Source: Rhodocyclaceae bacterium UBA2271 (GTDB taxonomy: Bacteria > Pseudomonadota > Gammaproteobacteria > Burkholderiales > Rhodocyclaceae). From it: 24,154 nucleotides of DNA. A program made the position numbers and the translations under genes. Numbering within the stretch: the stretch's first letter is position 1; each line of letters opens with the position of its first letter. Shown here piece by piece: positions 6,882-14,823 of this stretch. The notes under the pieces are model-generated. The model was not told where the DNA came from. It did no database searches and was given only the letters and a program-made list of their open reading frames with translations. The stretch covers positions 18,234 to 42,387 of the forward strand of contig DDXB01000006.1 of assembly GCA_002347405.1 (NCBI GenBank), in the 5' to 3' direction.

Positions 6882-7721
6882 ATGAACACTGAAATCTCCT
6901 TCGAGTTCTTTCCGCCCCACTCGGCCGATGGCCTCGCCAAGCTGCGCACTGTGCGCGCCAAACTGGCGACGCTCGAGCCGACTTTCTTTTCGGTCACCTA
7001 CGGCGCCGGCGGCTCGACGCGTGAGCGCACCTTCGACATCATCATGGAGATCGCCGCCGAAGGCCATGCCGCCGCACCGCACCTGTCCTGCGTCGGCTCC
7101 ACCCGCGCCGGCATCCGCGAAATTCTCGCCAGCTATCGCGATCACGGCATCCGCCGTCTGGTCGCCCTGCGCGGCGACCTGCCATCGGGCACCGCCGATG
7201 CTGGTGAATTCAGCTACGCCAATGAGTTGGTCGAGTTCATCCGCGCCGAGACCGGCGACACTTTTCGCATCGAAGTGGCCGCCTATCCCGAATGGCACCC
7301 GCAGGCGAAAACGCCGCGTGAAGACCTTGCCAACTTCAAGCGCAAGGTGGCTGCCGGCGCCAACGCGGCGATCACGCAGTTTTTCTACAACGCCGACGCC
7401 TATGCCCACTTTGTCGATGAGGCAAGCGCCCTGGGTATAAACATTCCCATCGTGCCGGGCATCATGCCGATCGGCAGCTTCTCCAAGTTGTCGCGTTTTG
7501 CCGACGGTTGCGGGGCGGAAATTCCGCGCTGGATGCGCCGCAAGTTCGAGAGCTTCGGCGACGACAATGACTCGATTCGCGCCTTCGGCCTCGACGTGGT
7601 GACCGAGCTATGCCAGCGCCTGCTCAACCTGGGCGCGCCCGGCCTGCATTTCTACACGCTGAATCAGGCGACCTTATCGATGGAAATCGTGCGGCGGCTG
7701 GGTTTGGCCAAGCCTTTTTGA
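6882..7721 (+). CDS. metF: 5,10-methylenetetrahydrofolate reductase
   Basis: MetF is a cytoplasmic FAD enzyme that reduces methylene-THF to methyl-THF, the methyl donor for remaking methionine from homocysteine. The 279-residue protein starts MNTEISFEFFPP, with the catalytic glutamate at E8, and continues with FFSVTYGAGGSTRERT, HLSCVG, LVALRGDLPSG and AAITQFFYNADAY, all standard MetF blocks. Length fits the compact proteobacterial form. It ends the methyl-cycle cluster and is convergent with the diguanylate cyclase gene across inverted-repeat element B. Confidence 0.97.
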   Translation: MNTEISFEFFPPHSADGLAKLRTVRAKLATLEPTFFSVTYGAGGSTRERTFDIIMEIAAEGHAAAPHLSCVGSTRAGIREILASYRDHGIRRLVALRGDLPSGTADAGEFSYANELVEFIRAETGDTFRIEVAAYPEWHPQAKTPREDLANFKRKVAAGANAAITQFFYNADAYAHFVDEASALGINIPIVPGIMPIGSFSKLSRFADGCGAEIPRWMRRKFESFGDDNDSIRAFGLDVVTELCQRLLNLGAPGLHFYTLNQATLSMEIVRRLGLAKPF

Positions 7722-7737
7722 CCGAGGGAAGGCAATT

Positions 7738-7851
7738 CACCACGGAGGACACGGAGAGCACAGAGAAAAACGGGGCAAGGTAGATTGGTGGGTAACAATA
7801 ATTTTTCATGAAGCCTTGGTTTTCTCCGTGCTCTCCGTGTCCTCCGTGGTG
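7738..7851. repeat. Inverted-repeat element B (ACGGAG units), possible bidirectional terminator
   Basis: The arms 7738-7769 and 7820-7851 are reverse complements at 31 of 32 positions (CACCACGGAGGACACGG... against ...CCGTGTCCTCCGTGGTG). They enclose about 50 AT-richer bases. No ORF is inside. It lies between convergent metF and the diguanylate cyclase gene, so the long hairpin could end transcription from both sides. It resembles elements A and C in design (short tandem ACGGnG units in each arm). Confidence 0.8.
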
Positions 7852-7872
7852 ACAACAGCATCGGTTAGAAAC

Positions 7873-7896
7873 AAAAGTCGGCGCTGGCTAGACGGC
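7873..7896 (+). repeat. 24-base dispersed repeat, intergenic copy
   Basis: Matches the perfect copies at 22 of 24 bases (TA replaces GG in the middle). It lies 21 bases past element B and 2 bases before the stop codon of the diguanylate cyclase gene on the other strand. Confidence 0.75.
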
Positions 7897-7898
7897 GC

Positions 7899-9206
7899 TC
7901 AGCCGATCTCCACCCGATTGCGTCCCTGGTCCTTCGCGCGGTAAAGCGCCCGATCGGCCTTGCCGAGCAGGGCGTCCAGGGTGGGCTCGCGCGCGGAAAA
8001 CGCAGCAACACCAAAGCTGGCGGTATAGCCACAGGACACCCCATCGATCTTGGTCGGCGCAGCGGCCACCTTCAGGCGCATGCGCTCGGCGGCCTGCACC
8101 GCCTCGTCGAGATCGGCGCCCGGCATCAGGATGATGAACTCCTCGCCCCCCCAGCGTCCGGCCAGATCGACGCCGCGCACCGACGCGGCAAGAATCCGCG
8201 CGAAATCCACCAGCACCTGATCGCCGACATGATGGCCAAACCTGTCGTTGATCGTCTTGAAGAAATCGAGGTCCACCATCACCAATGCCAGTGGCGTACC
8301 GTAGCGCAGTGCGCGCTGGACCTCGTGGTGGGCGACTTCGTCGAAGGCGCGGCGGTTGGCCAGTCCGGTCAGCACATCGATGCGCGCCATCGCTTCCGCA
8401 GCCTCTTTCTGCTGGCGCAGCTCACTCGTGGCGGCGGCAATCTTGTCTTGCAGCTCGTGCTGGGCAGCGGCGATTTTTTCGGCCATGTCGTTGATCCCCG
8501 CCTCCAGCGGCGCCAACACCCCGGCCGAATCGTGGGGCACCCGCGCATCCAGGTCGCCACGACCAATACTTGCCACCACGCGGTTGATGCGGGCAATCGG
8601 CCGCGTCACACCGGCGGCGATCTTGATCGACACCCAGGTCGCCAGCAGGAAGCCGCCGAGCAGGATCATCACTGTGATCTCGACGATCTCGCCTTGCCGG
8701 GCAATCAAATCAGCGCGCGACACTTCGATGACGACATAGCCCACCACCCCCGACATCGGCGATCCTGCGCTCCCGTCCCAGGCGGTGGCGGAAGCATCCA
8801 GCGGCATGGCCGTCTGCCGGATCGGCGCCGCAACGGTTGTCAACAGCAGGCCACTCTTGACTTGCAAGGTACTGGCCAGCGCCACCTCCTGCTGTGGTGG
8901 CGGTCCTGACTGTGCCAGTGTCTTGCCATGGCGGTCCAGCACACTCACCGAAACGATCGAAGCATCACCCTGACGCGTCCCCTCCGCCAGCATGCGCAGG
9001 GTTTCGTAACTGCCGCTGAACAAGGCATATTCGGCCGCCGGGCCGATCTGGCGAGCTATGGTCTGGCTATGGTCCCGGAACGAGCGCTCCAGGTCCGCCT
9101 GATAGCGCTCGAGAAACACCGTGATCAGCAAGGACGCGATCATCAGGGCGGGCAGCACCGCACCCAGCAGCAGACGCCCGCGAAAGCCGATACCTGGCAA
9201 TTTCAT
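7899..9206 (-). CDS. Membrane diguanylate cyclase with periplasmic sensor, HAMP and GGDEF domains
   Basis: This enzyme should make cyclic di-GMP from two GTP on the cytoplasmic side of the inner membrane. The 435-residue order is: TM1 (about 12-32), a periplasmic sensor domain of about 140 residues that I cannot name, TM2 (about 176-196), HAMP (about 197-250), a coiled coil (about 242-272) and a GGDEF domain (273-435). The active-site loop is GGEEF (353-357), which is catalytically competent in the family, with the inhibitory I-site RGVD (344-347) five residues upstream. Its start overlaps the stop of the binding-protein gene, and that gene overlaps the receptor gene, so the three form one operon. 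The periplasmic domain is well placed to read the binding protein, but that link is inference. Confidence 0.93.
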   Translation of the reverse strand: MKLPGIGFRGRLLLGAVLPALMIASLLITVFLERYQADLERSFRDHSQTIARQIGPAAEYALFSGSYETLRMLAEGTRQGDASIVSVSVLDRHGKTLAQSGPPPQQEVALASTLQVKSGLLLTTVAAPIRQTAMPLDASATAWDGSAGSPMSGVVGYVVIEVSRADLIARQGEIVEITVMILLGGFLLATWVSIKIAAGVTRPIARINRVVASIGRGDLDARVPHDSAGVLAPLEAGINDMAEKIAAAQHELQDKIAAATSELRQQKEAAEAMARIDVLTGLANRRAFDEVAHHEVQRALRYGTPLALVMVDLDFFKTINDRFGHHVGDQVLVDFARILAASVRGVDLAGRWGGEEFIILMPGADLDEAVQAAERMRLKVAAAPTKIDGVSCGYTASFGVAAFSAREPTLDALLGKADRALYRAKDQGRNRVEIG

Positions 9207-10153
9207 GGCGTCCCCTCCTGGCGGCGCAGGTCTTCGGCAATTGCCGCGGCATCGTCCAGCATCATTCCCAGCGAAGCAGCCACCTTGGCATTCGCGGCAA
9301 CGGCGAACTCGCGCGGCATTTGTGGCGGCGGCAGTCCGCGGCCGGCCTGCCAGCTCTTCACCATTTCCGCAGCGCGGCGCGCCACTTGCGCCGGCGTCGA
9401 ATAGACCGCCAGCACGGCACCGGCCTTGACATAAGCAGAGGAAAACGCCACCAGCGGCACGCGCGCCCGGTAGGTGGTGAGCAGAATGTTTTGCAGCGTG
9501 GCGGCGTGATAGACCGTCGGTTCAGGTAACGCAAGCAGCACATCGGAGGCTTCGAGCGTTGCCTTGAGTGCAGGATAAAGTTCTTCTGGCAGCGTGACTT
9601 CGGGTGCCGCCGCGACCCGCAGGCCACGCGCTGCCGCCTCCCTGCCCAGGGCCGGCAACTGCGGTCGGGTTTGCGGCCCCACCAGCACGCCAATCCGGCG
9701 CCGCTCGGGCAAGGCGCGTTTCAGCAGCGCCATCTGCCGTCCCAGTGGCTGGTCGAGCACCGCGGCAGACAGGACGCGCCGTGCCGCGCCGCCCGACGCC
9801 TGTCGTAACACTTGCCGGTCATAGGCGGCCTGCGGCAGCAGAGTGGCCAATACCGGCACGCGCTCCCATGACCCGCGTTTGCCGGACAACCAATTGAGCG
9901 TTTCCTCAAATGCAGCCGCACCCACCGTAACAATCAGCGCGGGAGGCTCGCCCTTGTCGCTGAGCACAGTTGGTCCGACGCCGGTCGTCACCGTCAGGCC
10001 TTCCAGATTGGCCTGCAGCACCGCAGCCGCCTCGGCATGCACGCCGCCCTCTTCCGCCAGCACCACCCAGACCTGCTGGGCCGCCGCTGGTAATACCAAA
10101 GTCATACCTATAAGGCATGCAAGGGCGAGGCGGAAGAGAATGCGGATCGCCAT
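9203..10153 (-). CDS. Periplasmic ABC-type substrate-binding protein without transporter genes
   Basis: The 316-residue protein has a clear signal peptide (MAIRILFRLALACLIGMTLVLPAAA, cleavage near residue 25) and the layout of the ABC_sub_bind family (TrpX-like): VWVVLAEEGG, ALIVTVGAAAFE, VPVLATLLPQ, IGVLVGPQTRPQLP and VYSTPAQVARRAAEM. No ATPase or permease gene is nearby. Instead it is fused by overlapping codons to a TonB-dependent receptor upstream and a diguanylate cyclase downstream. It probably works in the periplasm as a ligand receptor that signals rather than transports. The ligand is unknown; aromatic amino acids or other small organics are possibilities from the family only. Confidence 0.8.
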   Translation of the reverse strand: MAIRILFRLALACLIGMTLVLPAAAQQVWVVLAEEGGVHAEAAAVLQANLEGLTVTTGVGPTVLSDKGEPPALIVTVGAAAFEETLNWLSGKRGSWERVPVLATLLPQAAYDRQVLRQASGGAARRVLSAAVLDQPLGRQMALLKRALPERRRIGVLVGPQTRPQLPALGREAAARGLRVAAAPEVTLPEELYPALKATLEASDVLLALPEPTVYHAATLQNILLTTYRARVPLVAFSSAYVKAGAVLAVYSTPAQVARRAAEMVKSWQAGRGLPPPQMPREFAVAANAKVAASLGMMLDDAAAIAEDLRRQEGTP

Positions 10154-12096
10154 CAGAACTCGAAACGCAGTGTGCCGTAGGCGCGGCGGTCGAAAAGATA
10201 ATCCGGCCTTGGCCGATACTCGGGATAGCTGCCATTCGCCGCCTGCACGGTGACCGCCGCTTCCGCACGCGTGCTGCCGATACGGAACGGATAAGCGAGG
10301 CGCAAGTCAACGCGATGCATGGCGGGCAGGATGTCCTTGGGTTCATAATTGCCCCACGACATTGCACCGGTGGCATGGAATAGCACGCTCAGGTCGAAAT
10401 CGCGTGGTAGCTTCTGAAACAGGGCGATAGTGGTCGCGCGAGTGGGCGGAAAACCTTTATCGTCGGAAATGTCACGGATAACCTGCGTAAAGGTCTGATT
10501 GATCCAGATTTCAGTATCGCTCAGGGGCTTCCAGCGTAACTGGTATTCGAGACCGCGCACTTGTAGAGCGGTGCCGTTGATAATACACCCGACAAACAAT
10601 GGGTAGCCGGGGGCAGAGCAATTCCTGACCAGGACGGCACGATCCTTCATGCGCTCGCTGAAAACCCGCACATCGAGTGTCATGCGCCAGTCGCGGAAGT
10701 TGCCGAAGTAACCCAGTTCCTGTGAGAACAGTGTTTCCGGTTCAAGCTTGCCAGTTGCAAAGTAGGTGCGGAAAGGTGTGGGTGGATAGCGCACGTCGCC
10801 AGCCAGCTCAAATAAGGTCGGCATCCGCGTTGACTCGGTCACCCCAGCGCGCAGGGTATGCTCAGGCATGACATGCAGGTTTGCCATCAGGCGCGGCGAA
10901 AAATAACTACCCTTCCAACTGTGCCGGCCCCAGAAGCCACCGGCATTGATCAGCCACTGCGGGTGCGGGCGCCACTCGAAATTGCCAAACAGGCGTTCCT
11001 CATGAAAGGACACTGCCGTCTGCCGGGCATACAGCGGCGGCGACAGTGCTTCTTCATATTTGTACCCGGCGCCCCACACGGCGCGCAGTTGCGGACTGAT
11101 GCCCAGTTGATGCTGAAATTCAAGATTTGTGCGCCTGCCGCGACCACCGTTATCCAGCGTCACGCGCGGGTCAAGCGCATGGGGCACGGCATCGCGAAAG
11201 GTTTCCTCGTCAAAGCTGGCAGAAATCTTGATTTCATCTGTCGCCGACAACTGGCGCCGCCACTGGCCATGCAGATAGAAGTTGCGCATGTAAGCCGTCC
11301 GCACCGAATTGCCAACATTGCCGGAAAATCCCTCTCCCGACGATAGCTGAGTAACCCCGGCCTTGATCAGAAGTTCATTGTCGAAGGCCGACCGCAGATC
11401 ACCGCGCAGGTGTAACTGACTTACAATTTTTTTGTCATTAAGGCCCAGATAGCCGGAGTCGCTGCGACGCCCGGTCGACAAGCGGAAGCTGGCGACTTCG
11501 TTGCCCCAGCCAATGCGTGCCATGTTGTCGTTCACCCCCGCCTGGCCGCTTGTAACGGAAACCTCCGCGCCGTGCGTATCTGTCGTGTGCCGGGTAATGA
11601 TGTTGATGACACCAAACATGGCATTGGCGCCATAGGCTGCCGAATTCGAGCCGCGCAGCACTTCGATGCGTTCGATATCCTCCAGCAGCACCCCCATCAT
11701 GCCGCGGTGTGTATCACCCAGATTAAAAGATGAATACACCGGGCGACCATCTATCAGCACCAGGTTGCGCACGCCATAATCGTCAAGCGGGAGATGATAG
11801 GAAGCGGACGGGTGAGCGCCATTCCACCCTGAGACCATATAACCCGGCACCAGCCTTAGCACATCGGCCAACTCGCGCGCGCCGGAACGCCGGATGATCT
11901 CCTTGTCGATGATCGTCACCGCCCCCGGCGTCTCGCTGAGCGGCTGCGTGAGTCGACTCACCGTCAGCACCACGGGCAGTTCGCTGAAGTAGTCCTGCTC
12001 GGACAACCCGGCGGCAATGACGCCAGCACTGGTGGCGCAGGTGCAAAGCAGACTGGTGAGCAGGCGGGTATGGAGGCGCATTGACTTGCTGATCAT
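10153..12096 (-). CDS. TonB-dependent outer membrane receptor
   Basis: Outer-membrane gated channel powered by TonB-ExbBD, with an N-terminal plug and a C-terminal 22-strand barrel. From the ATG at 12096 it has 647 residues: signal peptide (about 1-29, RLLTSLLCTCATSAGVIA), a TonB-box-like segment ELPVVLTVSRL (39-49), a plug with PGAVTIIDKEIIRRSGARELADVLRLVPG and IERIEVLRGSNSAAYGANAMFGVINIIT, and a C-terminal aromatic FEF, all typical. The next in-frame ATG (12081) is also possible; a GTG at 12153 is less likely. The stop shares one base with the binding-protein start (TGATG). No Fur box, cobalamin riboswitch or siderophore gene is visible, so the ligand is unknown. It is the first gene of the receptor-binding protein-cyclase operon. 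Confidence 0.92.
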   Translation of the reverse strand: MISKSMRLHTRLLTSLLCTCATSAGVIAAGLSEQDYFSELPVVLTVSRLTQPLSETPGAVTIIDKEIIRRSGARELADVLRLVPGYMVSGWNGAHPSASYHLPLDDYGVRNLVLIDGRPVYSSFNLGDTHRGMMGVLLEDIERIEVLRGSNSAAYGANAMFGVINIITRHTTDTHGAEVSVTSGQAGVNDNMARIGWGNEVASFRLSTGRRSDSGYLGLNDKKIVSQLHLRGDLRSAFDNELLIKAGVTQLSSGEGFSGNVGNSVRTAYMRNFYLHGQWRRQLSATDEIKISASFDEETFRDAVPHALDPRVTLDNGGRGRRTNLEFQHQLGISPQLRAVWGAGYKYEEALSPPLYARQTAVSFHEERLFGNFEWRPHPQWLINAGGFWGRHSWKGSYFSPRLMANLHVMPEHTLRAGVTESTRMPTLFELAGDVRYPPTPFRTYFATGKLEPETLFSQELGYFGNFRDWRMTLDVRVFSERMKDRAVLVRNCSAPGYPLFVGCIINGTALQVRGLEYQLRWKPLSDTEIWINQTFTQVIRDISDDKGFPPTRATTIALFQKLPRDFDLSVLFHATGAMSWGNYEPKDILPAMHRVDLRLAYPFRIGSTRAEAAVTVQAANGSYPEYRPRPDYLFDRRAYGTLRFEF

Positions 12097-12191
12097 GCTG
12101 CGGGGCCGAGCATGATGGCATGCACGGGATTGGCTGGCAACCTCAACCGACACCGCAACCGCTTCCCGACACCCGCGGATGTTGCGTCCAG

Positions 12192-13091
12192 CTAACTGCG
12201 TCGACTGACCAGCGCCACTCCGGCGACGACCAGCGCCGCGCCAAAGATCTGTGCGAGCGAGATCGGTTCGCCCAGCAGCCAGGCGGCAAGCACGATGGTG
12301 GCAAGCGGGCCGAGCATGGAGACCAGCGCCACGCGCGAACTGCCCAGCTGCCGGATCGCCGCCGATAGGGCAAATACTGGCAGGGCAGTGGAAAACAGCC
12401 CCATCGCCAAGGCATAGCCATACACCGGCCAGGGCTGCTGCAGCGCGATAACCGGTTCCGGTTGCACGGCGAAGAAATGGCCGAACACGGCGAAGGTCGA
12501 GGCCAGCGTGGCCAGCGCGGCGAAGCGCGCCGTACCGAGTCGGCCGATCAATCCTGCACTGCCGGTCAGGTAAACCGCGTAACAGACCGCCGAGGCGAAC
12601 ACCAGTCCGCCACCCAGCCAGATCGTCGCGTTATCGTCCGCGATTTGGAGGTCGTGCCAGAAGGCCGCGCCAATTCCGGCATAGCATAGCGCCAGCGCTC
12701 CCAGTTCGCGTCCGCCGGGTGCGCGCCGCGTCAACGCCATGCCGAACAGCATGGTCAGCGTCGGGTAGGTAAACAGGATCAGGCGCTCCAGTCCGGCCGA
12801 AATGTATTGCAGGCCGAGGAAGTCGAAGATGCTGGCGCCGTAGTATCCGGTCAGTCCCATGAACACGATGCCCAGCCAGTCGCGCGCCGACAGCACCGGC
12901 GCACCGCGCGAAGCGGCGAGGCCGACCCAGAGAAACACCGGCAAGGCGAAACTCATGCGCAGGGCCAGCAGCGTGATGGCGTCGACGCCATACGGATACG
13001 CCAGCTTGACCAGAATCGCCTTGAACGAAAAGCCGAAGGCCGCGAGGATCGCCAGCACAATCCCCGCGCGGTGGCTGCCGCCCAGGGTCAA
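12192..13091 (-). CDS. EamA/DMT-family permease (first)
   Basis: Inner-membrane transporter of the drug/metabolite superfamily with about ten TM helices in two EamA repeats. The repeats show as GIVLAILAAFGFSFKAILVKLAY at the start and the second-half segment LFSTALPVFALSAAIRQLGSSRVALVSMLGPLATIVLAAWLLGEPIS, with the typical GEP. 299 residues is standard. The best start is a TTG at 13091 that overlaps the stop of the upstream ATPase gene as TTGA; a later GTG is possible. Substrate unknown; family members export amino acids, sugars or other metabolites. Confidence 0.85.
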   Translation of the reverse strand: MTLGGSHRAGIVLAILAAFGFSFKAILVKLAYPYGVDAITLLALRMSFALPVFLWVGLAASRGAPVLSARDWLGIVFMGLTGYYGASIFDFLGLQYISAGLERLILFTYPTLTMLFGMALTRRAPGGRELGALALCYAGIGAAFWHDLQIADDNATIWLGGGLVFASAVCYAVYLTGSAGLIGRLGTARFAALATLASTFAVFGHFFAVQPEPVIALQQPWPVYGYALAMGLFSTALPVFALSAAIRQLGSSRVALVSMLGPLATIVLAAWLLGEPISLAQIFGAALVVAGVALVSRRS

Positions 13092-14602
13092 CGTCGCCCG
13101 CCGAGCAAGGAACCCAGCACGCCGCGCATCAGCGCGCGCCCGACCTGCGAACCGATGGTACGCACCACTGTTTTGGCCATTGTCTGCGCCAGGCCGTCGG
13201 TTTGTCCGCCGCGCGGCCCGGTGCGGCCGAACAGGAGGTCGCTGACCGCACCGCCGCCGCCCGAGTCCGACTGCGACGCCGTCCCGCCAGCGCCGACTTT
13301 TGTTTGTTCTGGCGCTGCAGCGCCACGTGCCGTCAATTTCTCATAAGCCGATTCGCGGTCGACCGTCTTTTCATAATGGCCGAACAACAGGGAGGACTTG
13401 ATCGCCGCCTGCCGTTCGGCGGGTGTGAGCGGACCGAGGCGGGAGCCCGGCGCCAGCACGAAGGCGCGTTCGACGACATGCGGCCTGCCCTTCTCGTCGA
13501 GGAAGGACACCAGCGCCTCGCCGACGCCCAGTTCGGTGATCGCGGTCGCGGCGTTGAAGGCCGGATTGGCGCGCATGGTCTCGGCCGCCGCCTTGACCGC
13601 CTTCTGGTCGCGCGGCGTGAAGGCGCGCAGGGCATGCTGCACGCGGTTACCCAACTGACCGAGCACCTTGTCCGGCACGTCGAGCGGATTTTGCGTGACA
13701 AAATAAATGCCAATGCCTTTCGACCGGATTAGCCGCACCACCTGCTCCACCTTGTCGATCAACGCGGGCGGGGCATCGTCAAACAACAGATGCGCCTCGT
13801 CGAAGAAAAACACCAGCTTGGGCTTTTCCAGATCGCCGGCCTCGGGCAACTGCTCGAAGAGTTCGGCCAGCAGCCAGAGCAGGAAGGTGGCATAGAGTTT
13901 GGGCGAATTCATCAACTGGTCGGCAGCCAGAATATTCACCACGCCGCGGCCACCCTGCGTCTGCATCAGGTCGGCGATGTCGAGCATCGGCTCGCCGAAG
14001 AAGCGGTCCCCGCCCTGCGCTTCCAGCGTCAGCAGGCCACGCTGGATGGCGCCGATCGAGGCTGCCGAGACATTGCCATATTGTGTCTTGAAGGTGGCGG
14101 CGTTCTCGCCGACATGCTGCACCATCGTCCGCAGGTCCTTGAGGTCGAGCAGCAGCAGGCCGCCGTCGTCGGCAACACGAAAGACAATCTGCAGCACCCC
14201 TTCCTGCGTTTCGTTGAGTCCCAGCAGGCGCGCCAGCAGCAGCGGCCCCATGTCGGAAACCGTCGCCCGCACCGGATGGCCGGACGCGCCCAGCACATCC
14301 CAGAACACCACCGGATTGGCGTGTGACTGCCAGTCGGTGATGCCGAGGGCGTCCAGACGCTTTTGCAGCTTGTCAGACGCCACACCCGCCGCGCCAAGAC
14401 CGGAAAGGTCGCCTTTGACGTCGGCAAGGAAGACCGGCACGCCGATGGCCGAGAATTGTTCGGTGAGGCGCTGCAGGGTGACGGTCTTGCCGGTGCCGGT
14501 AGCGCCGGTGATCAGACCGTGACGATTGGCGAAGGCCGGCAGCAGGACAAGTTCTTGGGTGTTGGCCTGAATTTGTTTGGCAATGACGAGTGGAGGGCTC
14601 AT
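13088..14602 (-). CDS. HerA-like ATPase / DUF853 (YjgR-type)
   Basis: Cytoplasmic P-loop ATPase of the HerA/FtsK-related DUF853 group, 504 residues. Walker A is GATGTGKT (33-40), followed by FLADVKGDLSGL (58-69); Walker B is KLVFFFDEAHLLF (262-274). After this come FVTQNPLDVPDKVLGQLGNRVQHALRAFTPRDQ and GEALVSFLDEKGRP. Its cellular role is not established; related proteins are thought to move along DNA. In the low-complexity linker before the C-terminal helix, residues 435-442 read KVGAGGTA, encoded by a perfect 24-base repeat copy. The final segment (GPRGGQTDGLAQTMAKTVVRTIGSQVGRALMRGVLGSLLGG) is the usual family end, so the repeat did not break the protein. Confidence 0.92.
   Translation of the reverse strand: MSPPLVIAKQIQANTQELVLLPAFANRHGLITGATGTGKTVTLQRLTEQFSAIGVPVFLADVKGDLSGLGAAGVASDKLQKRLDALGITDWQSHANPVVFWDVLGASGHPVRATVSDMGPLLLARLLGLNETQEGVLQIVFRVADDGGLLLLDLKDLRTMVQHVGENAATFKTQYGNVSAASIGAIQRGLLTLEAQGGDRFFGEPMLDIADLMQTQGGRGVVNILAADQLMNSPKLYATFLLWLLAELFEQLPEAGDLEKPKLVFFFDEAHLLFDDAPPALIDKVEQVVRLIRSKGIGIYFVTQNPLDVPDKVLGQLGNRVQHALRAFTPRDQKAVKAAAETMRANPAFNAATAITELGVGEALVSFLDEKGRPHVVERAFVLAPGSRLGPLTPAERQAAIKSSLLFGHYEKTVDRESAYEKLTARGAAAPEQTKVGAGGTASQSDSGGGGAVSDLLFGRTGPRGGQTDGLAQTMAKTVVRTIGSQVGRALMRGVLGSLLGGRR
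13278..13301 (-). repeat. 24-base dispersed repeat inside the HerA-like ATPase gene (perfect)
   Basis: Perfect copy on the coding (minus) strand, read in frame as KVGAGGTA (residues 435-442) in a Gly/Ser/Ala-rich linker where insertion would be tolerated. Confidence 0.9.
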
Positions 14603-14823
14603 GTTTGTCTAGAATGGGCAGATAATGACGCTGAGGATAGCGCAAGCGTGCCACGGAAGGAATCTGGCGGCGCCATGTGCATTAAAACAACAACTTGCAT
14701 CAGTAAGCTGAAAAAAGAGTTAAGTTTCTGGCTCTATTTGACGTAGCATGATCGTCGCAGCCTGCCAATGAACTCGTCGTTGACTTAACGGGACGCCCTT
14801 GCCATGACTCGTTTATCCGCATC

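Noticed and set aside
9203..10153. Complete ABC uptake system
   Set aside because: Only a binding protein is present; no permease or ATPase gene lies in the window.
14603..14823. Divergent promoters between the HerA-like gene and the cyclase
   Set aside because: TTGACG and TTGACT boxes are present, but none has a good -10 at proper spacing, so I do not list a promoter.
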